Assembly (NCBI RefSeq): GCF_019973775.1
Contig: NZ_AP025032.1
Coordinates: forward strand, 2,356,001-2,420,000
Direction: 5' to 3'
DNA: 64,000 bases
Source of the DNA: Aureimonas sp. SA4125
GTDB lineage: Bacteria > Pseudomonadota > Alphaproteobacteria > Rhizobiales > Rhizobiaceae
Within the stretch, counting starts at the first letter, position 1; each line of letters starts with the position of its first letter. Shown one piece after another: positions 38,788 to 49,818 of the stretch. The notes under the pieces are model-generated. The model was not told the DNA's origin. It saw only the letters and a program-made list of their open reading frames with translations, and did not search any database. A program made the position numbers and the translations under genes.

Positions 38788-39699
38788 TCAGGCCGCGGCC
38801 TCGAAGGCAAGGAAGGGGCCGCCTGCGTCCGCGAGCGGGATGACGAGACGCTCGTCCTTGTGCCGAAAGCTCATACCCGCCTGCCGCGCCCGCTCCTCGA
38901 CCGGACCGGTCGCGGGAACCGTCAGAACCACGCCCTCGAGGCGCAGGCCACGCTCGGCGCCCCGAATGGCACCGTAGCGTTCGGCGAGCGTCGACCGCAT
39001 CAGCACCTCGAACTGGACGTTCGCCGCGCCGAGACCGGTCTGGTCATCCTCTCTCGCCACAGGGGTATGGCCACTGGCCGCCTGCAGCAGCGCGACGAAA
39101 TCGGCAGGGTGTGGCTCCGAGAGGACGAGCCGCGCCATGCCGGTCACGCCATTGGCATGGACCGTCAGCGCCGATCGATCGCCCGGCCTCGCCAAAGCCT
39201 GGCAGCAGAAAAAGAAGAGGTCGGGCACCCGCCGGTCGTTCGCGAAGGCGAGACGAAACCCGAGCTCGCGCCTTGCGCCATCTGGCGCCTCGAATATTCG
39301 CGCGAACTGGAAGACGTCGCCGTCGGCAAGTCCGGAGGCCCGAAAGGCGCGCCAGTCCGCCTCGGCATCGTCCGATGCGAAGGCGATGCCGGAAAAGCCC
39401 GGCGCGCCGCGCCGGAACCGGAAGGCGCCATCGCGAGAGACGAAGACGGCGCCGCCCTGCCCGGCTTCGGCATAGGCCGCGGGATCGCCGATAGCGAGCG
39501 GCTCCAGATAGGTGCCGTCGGCGAAGAAGACGCAGGCGTTTTCGGTCCCGAAGGGATGCGCGGCGTTTGGGGCGACGGTAAAGCCGAGGGTGTCGAAGAA
39601 GGTGCGCGAAGCATCCAGCGAAGTGACGGGCATGACGATGTGGTCGATGCGACGAGCCGGAGGACCGGCCCCCTGCGTCTGAGCTCTCTCGCCGTTCAT
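38788..39699 (-). CDS. VOC-superfamily protein (glyoxalase-like domain)
   Basis: A 303-residue protein with an N-terminal glyoxalase-like module: RIDHIVMPVTSLDASRTFF, then FGTENACVFFADGTYLEPL. It continues with GFSGIAFASDDAEAD and HPADFVALLQAASG, suggesting two further beta-alpha-beta units. A His and Glu in the first unit (DHIVMPV, YLEPL) could bind metal as in dioxygenases and lyases of this superfamily. The substrate is not known. It lies in the eno-pyrG interval on the same strand, 265 bp downstream of pyrG. Confidence 0.8.
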   Translation of the reverse strand: MNGERAQTQGAGPPARRIDHIVMPVTSLDASRTFFDTLGFTVAPNAAHPFGTENACVFFADGTYLEPLAIGDPAAYAEAGQGGAVFVSRDGAFRFRRGAPGFSGIAFASDDAEADWRAFRASGLADGDVFQFARIFEAPDGARRELGFRLAFANDRRVPDLFFFCCQALARPGDRSALTVHANGVTGMARLVLSEPHPADFVALLQAASGHTPVAREDDQTGLGAANVQFEVLMRSTLAERYGAIRGAERGLRLEGVVLTVPATGPVEERARQAGMSFRHKDERLVIPLADAGGPFLAFEAAA

Positions 39700-39782
39700 C
39701 TGCGCAACCTCTTTTTCCAGCCTCGCACCCGGCCGCTGGCCCCGCGGCCCAGCGACTCACGCAGATGCGCACGTGTCGGCTG

Positions 39783-39918
39783 CTTCTTCTCCCCACCGGA
39801 GAGAAATGACCGGCAGGTCGATGAGGGGGGCCGGAGGCGACGACGCGACAGCTCTTCAGTGTGCAATGGCGGGTCTTGCGGCCCGCTCCCCGCTCCCGTC
39901 TCGCTGGAGGGGAGAAGA
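39783..39918. repeat. Long inverted repeat in the pyrG downstream gap
   Basis: CTTCTTCTCCCC at 39783-39794 is mirrored by GGGGAGAAGA at 39909-39918, about 115 bases apart. CTTCTCCCC/GGGGAGAAG ends of this kind are common in dispersed palindromic intergenic elements of Hyphomicrobiales. Only one copy is in the window, so dispersal cannot be shown here. Confidence 0.4.
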
Positions 39919-39964
39919 AAAAGCGTTGCCGTTGGCCCGCGACACGGCACTTCGCGACGATCCG

Positions 39965-41680
<1,716 letters not shown>

Positions 41681-41703
41681 TTACCTGTCGCTCGGGTCCG
41701 GCC

Positions 41704-42453
41704 CTACTGGACCGGCCTCGCCTGCCCGGCCGGCGACGTTGCGGGGGACGTCGCGTCACCCGAGCCGCCATTGCCTGTCGCCGGTGCGGACGGCGCCAGT
41801 TCGGCAGGAGCGGCATCCGGCGACGGCGTTTCCGCGGGCGACGTGGCCGCATCCGGAACCGCGGCGTCCGGCGCCGTCGCTTCCGGCTGCACCACCGGCG
41901 AGGCGCCGGTGACCGGTGCCGTGCCGGCCGGCGCCGTCGCTGGCAAGTCGCTCGGTGCCGCCGGCGCCGCAGCGGGCGCGTCGGCTCCAACCGCAGGCGT
42001 CTCAGCACCCGGTGTCGCGGACGGCGCATCGGCTGCCCCGGATGCAGGCGCTTCGGTCGTCGGCGTGACGGCGTCCGGTGCAGCCGGCGTCGTCGGTGCG
42101 GCCCCATCGTCCGTCGGTACGCCGCCGAGCTGGTCGAGCAGGTTGCCGCTGGCGGCGCCTGCCGCTCCAGCCGCACCTGCCGTGCCAGCCTCCGACGCCG
42201 GCAGGCGGTCGAGGATGTCGGTCGGCTGCGATCCATAACGGGCCGTCAGTCCGAGAGCGAGCGACGTGATGAAGAACAGGCCGGCGAGAATGGCGGTCGT
42301 TCGCGTCAACGCGTTCGCGGCGCCACGCGCCGTCATCAGGCCGCCGCCGCCGCCGCCGATGCCGAGCGCCCCGCCCTCCGAGCGCTGCAACAGCACGACG
42401 ACGATGAGCGCAACGACGATCATCAGATGAATGATAATAAGGACTGTATCCAT
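41704..42453 (-). CDS. secG: Preprotein translocase subunit SecG with long Ala/Pro-rich tail
   Basis: A 249-residue protein. Residues 1-75 are a normal SecG: membrane helix VLIIIHLMIVVALIVVVLLQ, the cytoplasmic RSEGGALGIGGG loop, and a second helix TAILAGLFFITSLALGL. SecG assists SecYE in protein export. The remaining 170 residues are low-complexity Ala, Pro, Thr, Ser and Glu without recognisable fold. Tails occur on SecG of other Hyphomicrobiales, but this one doubles the usual length. It lies after tpiA (88 bp) and before pyrG. Confidence 0.92.
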   Translation of the reverse strand: MDTVLIIIHLMIVVALIVVVLLQRSEGGALGIGGGGGGLMTARGAANALTRTTAILAGLFFITSLALGLTARYGSQPTDILDRLPASEAGTAGAAGAAGAASGNLLDQLGGVPTDDGAAPTTPAAPDAVTPTTEAPASGAADAPSATPGAETPAVGADAPAAAPAAPSDLPATAPAGTAPVTGASPVVQPEATAPDAAVPDAATSPAETPSPDAAPAELAPSAPATGNGGSGDATSPATSPAGQARPVQ

Positions 42454-42541
42454 GATCAGCTTCGCACACGACTTTTGAGGAGACGCGCGCCTTCTATAGG
42501 AGGGTTCGACTTATTCCAAACGCTTTCGCATCAAACGGCGT

Positions 42542-43297
42542 TCAGGGCGACGGCACGCTCTGGCATATCGCGATGAAATCGGCAGCCTTCAAGCTCGCCC
42601 CGCCAACCAGCGCCCCGTCGACATTGCGGGCGCCGAGAAGTTCGGCCGCATTCGACGGCTTGACCGAGCCACCATAGAGGATGCGCACGGCAACGCCAAT
42701 CTCCGGCCCGAAGCGATCGTTCAAGGTGTTGCGGATGAAGCCGTGGACCTCCTCCACATCGGCGACTGTCGCTGTCTTCCCCGTCCCGATCGCCCAGACC
42801 GGCTCGTAGGCGACGACCGTCGACCGCGCCGTCACGTCATCCGGGAGCGAGAGCGCGAGCTGGCGGGCGATGACGTCGAGCGTCCTGCCGGCGCCGCGCT
42901 CGTCTTCCGTCTCGCCGATGCAGATCACCGCGACGAGGCCGGCGCGCCAGGCGGCAAGAGCCTTCCCGCGGACGATCTCGTCGCTCTCGCCATGGTCCGC
43001 GCGCCGTTCCGAATGCCCGACAAGAACATGACTGGCCCCGAGATCGGCGAGCATCTCGGCGGCGATATCGCCGGTATGGGCGCCGGAGACGCCGGAATGG
43101 CAGTCCTGCCCACCGATCGCCACCGCCTTGCCGGCGACCTCGATGGCTTGCGAGATCAGCGTCGCGGGCGGACAGATCAGCATGTCGCAGCGGGCCGCAA
43201 GCGCCGCCTGTGCTTCGACGATCCGGCCGAGTTCGGCCAGAGCGGCTCTGTCGCCGTTCATTTTCCAATTGCCTGCGATCAGCGCACGATTGCCCAT
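42542..43297 (-). CDS. tpiA: Triosephosphate isomerase
   Basis: A 251-residue TIM-barrel enzyme. Active-site residues are all visible: Lys in AGNWKMNGD, His in VGHSERR, and Glu in [11 protein letters not shown], plus the phosphate loop [10 protein letters not shown] and [10 protein letters not shown] near the C-terminus. The ATG at 43297 is preceded by GGAGGATA, so the ATG five codons earlier is rejected. It diverges from ppiD. Confidence 0.97.
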   Translation of the reverse strand: MGNRALIAGNWKMNGDRAALAELGRIVEAQAALAARCDMLICPPATLISQAIEVAGKAVAIGGQDCHSGVSGAHTGDIAAEMLADLGASHVLVGHSERRADHGESDEIVRGKALAAWRAGLVAVICIGETEDERGAGRTLDVIARQLALSLPDDVTARSTVVAYEPVWAIGTGKTATVADVEEVHGFIRNTLNDRFGPEIGVAVRILYGGSVKPSNAAELLGARNVDGALVGGASLKAADFIAICQSVPSP

Positions 43298-43533
43298 TCT
43301 ATCCTCCAACAAGCGTATCGGCGCCCCCGCTGCGCCTGCCTAGCGGCGGAGAAACGCGAAATCAATCATGGTGCCGACTTGCGCGCCGGCACAGCATTTT
43401 CCTAATAGAGCGTGAAGCCTGCCGACGCGTCCACCGGCGGGGCCTCCCTCGGTCGTTCGTGGCGACCATGGAGCTGAAATCGCGGACATGAAGACGCTCG
43501 CGCCGCGCGGACGTCTGCGGGAGAATCCGATCG

Positions 43534-45423
43534 ATGATGAACAGCCTTCGCAAGAGCGTTTCCGGCGGGGTGGCAAAACTGCTGCTCGGTCTTATCATCA
43601 TCGCTTTCGTCGTCACCGGCTTCTCCGAGTTCTTCACCGGCAGCTCGTCCAATACGGTCATCACGGCCGGCGAGAGCGAAGTGACGACGGAGGACTACCG
43701 CCTGGCCTACCGTCAGGCCGAAGTGCAGCTGTCGCAGGAACTGCAACGACGGCCGACGCGCGAGGAAGCCATCGCGAACGGCATCGACCAGCGTGTCCTC
43801 AGCCAGCTCGTCGCCGAGGCCGTCCTCGAAGAGCAGGGCCGCGAGATCGGTCTCGGCCTCTCGGAAGAGCGTCTGGCCCGGCTGATCGCCGACGACCCGT
43901 CCTTCCACGACCAGGCCGGCCGGTTCTCGCGCACGAACTTCCGCGATCTCCTGGCCAATGTCGGGATGCGGGAAAACGACTTCATCCGCAACCGCGAGCA
44001 AGCGGCCGTGCGCAGCCAGATCGTCGATGCGATCTCCGAGGGCGCGACGGCCCCCGAACTCGTGAAGCAGGCCTTTGGCCTTTACAACGGCGAGCGGCGC
44101 ACAGCGGACTATCTGACGATCGCGCCCGCCGCGGTGCAGCCGATCGCCGAGCCCGCCGACGACGTCCTGCAGACCTATTTCGACACCAACAAGCAGCGCT
44201 ATGCGGCGCCCGAGTACCGCAGCATCGCCTATGCCACCCTGACGCCCGAGGCGATCGCCGACCCGGCTGCCGTGACAGAGGCCGAGATCAAGGCGGCCTA
44301 CGACGCCGACAGCCAGAAATTCACGACACCCGAACAGCGGCGGATCCAGCAGATCGTCTATCCCGACCGACCTGCAGCAGAAGCTGCCAAGGTATCGCTG
44401 GCCGCCGGCAAGACGTTCGACGACCTCGCCACGGCGAGCGGCCGCAGTGTCGCCGACACGGAGCTCGGCCTTCTGACGAAGGCCGCGATCCCGGTGCCGG
44501 CCATCGCCGACGCCGCCTTCGCGCTCGGTGCCAACGCGGTATCGGACGTCGTCGATGGTACCTTTGGTCCCGTCCTCCTGCGCGTCACCGAGATCCAGCC
44601 CGAAATCAAGAAGCCGCTCGCGGAGGTCCAGGAGGACATCCGGAGAGACATATCGCTGCAGGCCGCGAGCGAAAAGGTCCGTGCGGCCTATGATGCCTAC
44701 GACAATGCCCGCGGCGGCGGCGCCGACCTCGCCGAGTCCGCCAAGGAGGCCGGGCTCGAGGTGAAGACGATTCCCGCCATCTCGCTGGCCGGCCAGACGC
44801 CGGAAGGCAGCACCGTCCCCGATCTGCCGGAACAGCAAGAGATTCTGAAGGTCGCCTTCGAGAGCGATGTCGGCGTCGAGAACACGCCGGTCACCGTCGG
44901 CTCGACCGGGTTCGTCTTCTTCGACGTGACCAGGATCGACGAGGCGCATGACCGGCCGCTGGCCGAGGTGAAGGATCAGGTCGTTGGCGACTGGAAGGCC
45001 GAAGAGACCCGGCGGCTTCTCGGCGTGAAGGTCGAAGATCTGAAGAAGCGTCTGGACGCCGGCGAAACGCTCGACGCGCTGGCGGCCAGCGAGGCCCTGC
45101 CGAAGCAGACGGTCAATGCCGTAACACGGCGCAGCGGCGTCTCCGAGATCGGCGCCGATGGCGTCCGCGCCCTCTTCTCCGGGGTCTCCGGCCTCGTCGC
45201 TACGGCCGATGCCGCGGACGGTCAGTCGAAGCTCCTGATCAAGGTGACGCAGGTCGCGCCGCCCGCCGATCCGATGTCGAACTTCCCGCAGGGCCAGACG
45301 GCGCAGCTCGACTCGATGCTGGCGAACGACTTTCTCCAGTCCTACGTGAACCGCCTGCAGAGCGAGACGTCGGTCGTGACCTACCCGGCGACGATCCGCG
45401 CGGTACAGGCTTCGCCGCAATGA
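43534..45423 (+). CDS. ppiD: PpiD-type periplasmic folding factor (SurA-like, parvulin domain)
   Basis: A 629-residue envelope chaperone. One N-terminal membrane helix ([20 protein letters not shown], about 15-34) anchors it with the rest in the periplasm. A SurA/PpiD-type helical region ([17 protein letters not shown], about 50-200) and a parvulin-like domain around 270-375 ([19 protein letters not shown], then [18 protein letters not shown]) follow. A second helical and C-terminal part completes it. The parvulin part lacks clear catalytic residues. It helps proteins leaving the Sec translocon fold. Its stop codon overlaps trpD by four bases. Confidence 0.9.
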   Translation: MMNSLRKSVSGGVAKLLLGLIIIAFVVTGFSEFFTGSSSNTVITAGESEVTTEDYRLAYRQAEVQLSQELQRRPTREEAIANGIDQRVLSQLVAEAVLEEQGREIGLGLSEERLARLIADDPSFHDQAGRFSRTNFRDLLANVGMRENDFIRNREQAAVRSQIVDAISEGATAPELVKQAFGLYNGERRTADYLTIAPAAVQPIAEPADDVLQTYFDTNKQRYAAPEYRSIAYATLTPEAIADPAAVTEAEIKAAYDADSQKFTTPEQRRIQQIVYPDRPAAEAAKVSLAAGKTFDDLATASGRSVADTELGLLTKAAIPVPAIADAAFALGANAVSDVVDGTFGPVLLRVTEIQPEIKKPLAEVQEDIRRDISLQAASEKVRAAYDAYDNARGGGADLAESAKEAGLEVKTIPAISLAGQTPEGSTVPDLPEQQEILKVAFESDVGVENTPVTVGSTGFVFFDVTRIDEAHDRPLAEVKDQVVGDWKAEETRRLLGVKVEDLKKRLDAGETLDALAASEALPKQTVNAVTRRSGVSEIGADGVRALFSGVSGLVATADAADGQSKLLIKVTQVAPPADPMSNFPQGQTAQLDSMLANDFLQSYVNRLQSETSVVTYPATIRAVQASPQ

Positions 45424-46445
45424 CGAACACGCTGAAGCCCTTTCTTGCCAAGGTCGCCGGCGGTGCCGCCCTGTCGCGCGCCGAAGCGGAGGAGGCCTTT
45501 GGCGTCATGATGGCCGGCGAAGCGACCCCGTCGCAGATCGGCGGCTTCCTGATGGCCTTGCGGGTCCGCGGCGAGACGGTGGACGAGATCGCGGGGGCCG
45601 TCGCCGTCATGCGGGCAAACATGCTGAGGGTCGTGGCGCCCGCCGACGCGGTGGACATCGTCGGGACCGGCGGCGACCACGCCGGAACGCTGAACGTCTC
45701 GACCTGCGCCGCCTTCATTCTCGCCGGCTGCGGCATCACCGTCGCCAAGCATGGCAACCGCGCCCTCTCCTCGCGCTCCGGCTCTGCCGACGTCCTGATG
45801 GCCCTCGGCGTCAAGGTCGATCTCAGCCCGTCCGAGATCTCGCGCGTGATCGCCGAGGCAGGGCTCGGCTTCATGTTCGCGCCGACCCACCACGCCGCCA
45901 TGCGCTTCGTCGGCCCGAGCCGCGTCGAGCTCGGTACCCGCACCGTCTTCAATCTTCTCGGGCCCCTCGCCAATCCGGCCGGCGTCGAGCATCTCCTCGT
46001 CGGCGTCTTCTCGCCGGACTGGCTGATGCCGCTGGCAGAGACGCTGCGTACCTTGGGAGCGAGAAACGCCTGGATCGTCTACGGCGACGGCCTGGACGAA
46101 ATGACCGTCTGCGGACGCACCGATATCGTCACGCTCCGCGATGGCGTCATCGACCGCTTCCATATCGAGCCCGAGGAACTCGGCCTTCGACGCGCCGACC
46201 TTGCCGAGATCAAGGGCGGCGACGCGGAGCACAATGCGGTGGCGCTGCGCGCGGTGCTGGAAGGCGATATCAACGCCTATCGCGACATCGCTCTTCTGAA
46301 CACCGCCGGCGCGCTGGCCATGGCCGGGCGGGTCGAGAGCCTCAAGGCTGGCCTGGTGCTGGCGCGGGACTCGATCGATTCCGGGCGGGCACTTGCCGCC
46401 CTCACCCGCCTCATCGCGGCAACCAACCGGGGCGGCGCGGCATGA
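45420..46445 (+). CDS. trpD: Anthranilate phosphoribosyltransferase
   Basis: A 341-residue enzyme of tryptophan synthesis that joins anthranilate to PRPP. Family motifs are [21 protein letters not shown] (PRPP binding), [17 protein letters not shown], and [18 protein letters not shown], with the [11 protein letters not shown] segment after it. It is coupled by ATGA overlaps to ppiD upstream and trpC downstream. trpE and trpG are not in the window, as in relatives where trpE is elsewhere. Confidence 0.96.
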   Translation: MTNTLKPFLAKVAGGAALSRAEAEEAFGVMMAGEATPSQIGGFLMALRVRGETVDEIAGAVAVMRANMLRVVAPADAVDIVGTGGDHAGTLNVSTCAAFILAGCGITVAKHGNRALSSRSGSADVLMALGVKVDLSPSEISRVIAEAGLGFMFAPTHHAAMRFVGPSRVELGTRTVFNLLGPLANPAGVEHLLVGVFSPDWLMPLAETLRTLGARNAWIVYGDGLDEMTVCGRTDIVTLRDGVIDRFHIEPEELGLRRADLAEIKGGDAEHNAVALRAVLEGDINAYRDIALLNTAGALAMAGRVESLKAGLVLARDSIDSGRALAALTRLIAATNRGGAA

Positions 46446-47254
46446 CCGACATCCTGAAAGCCATCGAGACCTACAAGCGACAGGAGATCGCCGCCGCGAA
46501 GGCGGCCCGGCCGGAAGGCGAGATGCTGGCACTGGCGCGCGCCGCCGATCCGGTGCGCGGATTTGCCGACGCCCTCGGCCGCAAGCATGCCGCCGGCGAC
46601 TTCGCGCTGATCGCCGAGGTCAAGAAGGCCAGCCCGTCGAAGGGCCTCATCCGCGCCGATTTCGACCCGCCGGTTCTCGCCCGCGCCTACGAGCGCGGCG
46701 GCGCCGCCTGCCTCAGCATCCTCACCGACGGGCCGTCCTTCCAGGGTAGCCCGGCCTTTCTCATGGCAGGACGCGCGGCGACATCCCTGCCCGCCCTGTG
46801 CAAGGATTTTCTCTTCGACCCGTACCAGGTGCTGCAGGCCCGGGCGTGGAACGCCGATGCCATCCTGATCATCATGGCGGCCGTGGACGACGCCTGTGCG
46901 GCGGATCTCGAAGCGGCCGCCATCGATCTCGGCATGGACGTCCTCGTCGAGGTGCACGACGCGGCCGAGATGGAACGGGCGCTGACGCTGCGCTCTCGCC
47001 TCATCGGCATCAACAACCGCGATCTCAGGACCTTCGACACCGATCTTGCCGTCGCCGAGCGACTGGCGCCGCTCGTGCCGCCCGATCGGCTGCTCGTCGG
47101 CGAAAGCGGCATCTTCACCCCGAGCGACTGCGCCCGGCTGCAGCGCGCCGGCATCTCGACCTTCCTCGTCGGCGAGAGCCTGATGCGGCAGGACGACGTC
47201 GAGGCCGCCACGCGCCACCTCCTCGCGCGGCAGCCGGTCGGGACCGCCGCGTGA
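46442..47254 (+). CDS. trpC: Indole-3-glycerol phosphate synthase
   Basis: A 270-residue monofunctional TIM-barrel enzyme. The catalytic Lys is in [12 protein letters not shown]. Other motifs are [54 protein letters not shown] and VGESGIFTP. It closes the indole ring in tryptophan synthesis. No PRA isomerase (TrpF) domain is fused. Overlaps of four bases tie it to trpD (ATGA) and moaC (GTGA). Confidence 0.96.
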   Translation: MTDILKAIETYKRQEIAAAKAARPEGEMLALARAADPVRGFADALGRKHAAGDFALIAEVKKASPSKGLIRADFDPPVLARAYERGGAACLSILTDGPSFQGSPAFLMAGRAATSLPALCKDFLFDPYQVLQARAWNADAILIIMAAVDDACAADLEAAAIDLGMDVLVEVHDAAEMERALTLRSRLIGINNRDLRTFDTDLAVAERLAPLVPPDRLLVGESGIFTPSDCARLQRAGISTFLVGESLMRQDDVEAATRHLLARQPVGTAA

Positions 47255-47739
47255 GCGGGCTCACCCATCTCGACGCCACGGGCGCGGCCGCCATGGTGGA
47301 TGTCGGCGACAAGGCCGAAACCGTTCGCGTGGCGCGCGCCGAAGGGCTGGTGCTGATGGCGCCGGAGACGCTGGCGCTGATCGAGGCGGGAGGCGCCAAG
47401 AAGGGCGACGTCATCGCCGTCGCGCGCATTGCCGGCATCATGGCGGCGAAGAAGACCGCCGATCTCATCCCGCTCTGCCACCCCCTGATGCTGGAAAAGG
47501 TCTCGGTCGAAATCACCGCCGAACCCGCGCTGCCGGGCCTGCGCGTGACCGCGACGGCGCGCGTCAGCGGCAAGACCGGCATCGAGATGGAAGCGCTGAC
47601 GGCGGTCAGCGTCGCCTGCCTCACCATCTACGACATGGCCAAGGCCGTCGACCGCGGCATGGAGATTTCCGGCATCCGCCTGCTCCAGAAGTCGGGCGGC
47701 CGTTCCGGCGACTGGTCGGCCACCGCGGAGCCGGCGTGA
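47251..47739 (+). CDS. moaC: Cyclic pyranopterin monophosphate synthase MoaC
   Basis: A 162-residue molybdenum-cofactor enzyme acting after MoaA. Motifs are [31 protein letters not shown] with the conserved His and Lys, and [27 protein letters not shown]. It starts with GTG at 47251, overlapping the trpC stop; the open frame upstream to 46798 is a trpC shadow. Joining tryptophan and molybdopterin genes in one operon is a conserved Hyphomicrobiales arrangement. Confidence 0.96.
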   Translation: MSGLTHLDATGAAAMVDVGDKAETVRVARAEGLVLMAPETLALIEAGGAKKGDVIAVARIAGIMAAKKTADLIPLCHPLMLEKVSVEITAEPALPGLRVTATARVSGKTGIEMEALTAVSVACLTIYDMAKAVDRGMEISGIRLLQKSGGRSGDWSATAEPA

Positions 47740-48947
47740 CCCTGATCTCCGTCGAGGCTGCCTTCGCCCTCCTGATGGATGGCGCCGTCCCCGTCGAGGG
47801 CACGGAGACGATCGGCCTCAACACCGCATACGGCCGCATTCTCGCCAGCGATCTGGCTGCCCTCCGCACCCAACCCTCCTTCGCCGCATCGGCGATGGAC
47901 GGATACGCGCTGCGTGCGTCCGACGCGACCGCCTCCGGGTCGCGCCTGCGGGTCGTCGGTGAATCAGCCGCCGGGCGCGCCTTCGGGGGGCGCCCCGGCC
48001 CTGGCGAGGCCGTCCGCATCTTCACCGGCGCGCCTGTGCCGGAGGGATGCGACGCCATCGTCATCCAGGAAAACGCCGACCGGGTTTCGGACGGCGAGGT
48101 CCTGCTTCTGGAGGCCGCCGTCCCCGGACGCCATATCCGCAGCGCCGGTGCCGATTTTTCCGCCGGCGCCGTGCTGCAGCCGGCGGGGACGCGCCTGTCC
48201 GCCGGGGCGATCGCGCTGGCTGCCAGCGGCGGATACCCCGAGGTGTCGGTCCGACGGCGTCCGCGCATCGCGGTGCTGGCCACCGGCGACGAGCTCGTCC
48301 TGCCCGGCGAGAGCATCGGTCCGTCGCAGATCGTCGCGTCGAATTCCTATGGCGTCGCGGCGATGGTGACGTCGGCCGGCGGCGTGGCCCTCGACTACGG
48401 CATCGCGCGCGACGATGCCGCCGAGATCGGCGGCTTTCTCGACCGCGCCCTCGCCGAGCACGTCGACATCTTCGTCACCATCGGCGGCGCCTCCGTCGGG
48501 GACCACGACCTCGTCGCCGACGTGTTCGCGCAGAAGGGCGTCACGCCGGATTTCTGGAAGGTCGCCATGCGTCCGGGCAAGCCGCTGATGGCAGGTCGCA
48601 TCGGCTCGATGCGACTTGTCGGACTTCCCGGAAATCCCGCGTCCAGCCTCGTGGCGGCGACGCTCTTCCTGAGACCCCTCGTATCGACGCTGGCCGGATG
48701 CCCGAGCGCTCCGATGTACCGCAACGCCGTTCTCGGCACCGATATGCCGGCCAATGATCTGCGTGCCGATTTCATCCGCGCGACGCTTGGCGAGAGAGAG
48801 GCCCTGACACCGGTCGTCATGCCCATCACACGCCAGGACTCCTCCCTCCTCTCGGTCTATGCCCGGGCCGACGTACTGCTCCGGCGCGAGCCGTTCGCGT
48901 CCGCCGCAAGAGCCGGCGACCCCTGCCGCTACATCCTGCTCGACTGA
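47736..48947 (+). CDS. moeA: Molybdopterin molybdenumtransferase MoeA
   Basis: A 403-residue protein that inserts molybdate into molybdopterin. It begins with GTG overlapping the moaC stop codon. Domain motifs are [40 protein letters not shown], and the MogA-like active site [11 protein letters not shown] with [10 protein letters not shown] and [14 protein letters not shown]. It is the last gene of the overlapping chain from ppiD; lexA follows after 82 bp with its own SOS-controlled promoter. Confidence 0.96.
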   Translation: MTLISVEAAFALLMDGAVPVEGTETIGLNTAYGRILASDLAALRTQPSFAASAMDGYALRASDATASGSRLRVVGESAAGRAFGGRPGPGEAVRIFTGAPVPEGCDAIVIQENADRVSDGEVLLLEAAVPGRHIRSAGADFSAGAVLQPAGTRLSAGAIALAASGGYPEVSVRRRPRIAVLATGDELVLPGESIGPSQIVASNSYGVAAMVTSAGGVALDYGIARDDAAEIGGFLDRALAEHVDIFVTIGGASVGDHDLVADVFAQKGVTPDFWKVAMRPGKPLMAGRIGSMRLVGLPGNPASSLVAATLFLRPLVSTLAGCPSAPMYRNAVLGTDMPANDLRADFIRATLGEREALTPVVMPITRQDSSLLSVYARADVLLRREPFASAARAGDPCRYILLD

Positions 48948-48972
48948 GGCAGTCGCGCCACCGCCCCTTGCG

Positions 48973-49012
48973 GAACACAACTAGAACAGATAGGTTTGTT
49001 CAGGTTTTGTTT
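48973..49012 (+). promoter_or_regulatory. SOS (LexA) boxes upstream of lexA
   Basis: A perfect alphaproteobacterial LexA box, GAAC-N7-GAAC, lies at 48973-48987. A second, near-perfect box (GTTC-N7-GTTT) is at 48998-49012. Both are within 60 bases of the lexA start, fitting autorepression. Confidence 0.85.
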
Positions 49013-49029
49013 TATAGGGATTCTCACCG

Positions 49030-49755
49030 ATGCTGACGCGCAAGCAGCACGATCTGCTGATGTTCATTCATGGACGGTTGCAGGAAGTCGGCGTGCCGCC
49101 GTCCTTCGACGAGATGAAGGATGCGCTGGACCTCCGGTCGAAATCCGGCATCCACCGGCTGATCACCGCACTCGAAGAACGCGGCTTCATTCGCCGCCTG
49201 CCGAATCGCGCTCGCGCGCTGGAAGTGTTGCGACTGCCCGATTCGGTGACGCAGATGCCGAAGCGGACGGCGTTCACGCCGAGCATCGTCGAGAACTCCC
49301 GGGCCCGCACCGAGCCGGTGGCCGAAGTCGCCTCCCTGCAGAAGCGCCCGCGCGCCGTCTCCAACGAGAACAGCGCGGTCGGCATTCCGATGATGGGTCG
49401 CATCGCCGCGGGCGTTCCGATCGCCGCGATCCAGAACAACACGCAGCAGATCTTCGTGCCGCCCGACATGCTGGGTGCGGGCGAACACTTCGCCCTGGAG
49501 GTCAAGGGCGACTCGATGATCGAGGCGGGCATCCTCGACGGCGACACCGTCGTCATCCGGCGTGCCGACACGGCGACGCCTGGAGACATCGTCGTCGCCC
49601 TCGTCGACGAGGAGGAGGCGACGCTGAAGCGCTTTCGCCGTCGCGGCAACACCATCGCCTTGGAAGCGGCAAACCCGGCCTATGAGACCCGCATCTTCGG
49701 ATCGGACCGGGTCAAGGTCCAGGGCCGCCTCGTCGGGCTGATTCGACGGTACTGA
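49030..49755 (+). CDS. lexA: LexA repressor
   Basis: A 241-residue SOS repressor, longer than enterobacterial LexA, as usual in Alphaproteobacteria. The N-terminal winged helix-turn-helix is [20 protein letters not shown], then [20 protein letters not shown]. The self-cleavage site is Ala-Gly in [10 protein letters not shown]. The catalytic Ser is in [11 protein letters not shown] and the Lys in EEATLKRF. RecA filaments trigger cleavage after DNA damage. It controls itself and, judging by boxes in this window, uvrA and ssb. It is convergent with comEC. Confidence 0.97.
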   Translation: MLTRKQHDLLMFIHGRLQEVGVPPSFDEMKDALDLRSKSGIHRLITALEERGFIRRLPNRARALEVLRLPDSVTQMPKRTAFTPSIVENSRARTEPVAEVASLQKRPRAVSNENSAVGIPMMGRIAAGVPIAAIQNNTQQIFVPPDMLGAGEHFALEVKGDSMIEAGILDGDTVVIRRADTATPGDIVVALVDEEEATLKRFRRRGNTIALEAANPAYETRIFGSDRVKVQGRLVGLIRRY

Positions 49756-49818
49756 CAAACGCCGGGGCCTCTCGCAGGACATCGCGCCTGCCCGCCGGTG
49801 CATCCCTCCCCGGTTGCG

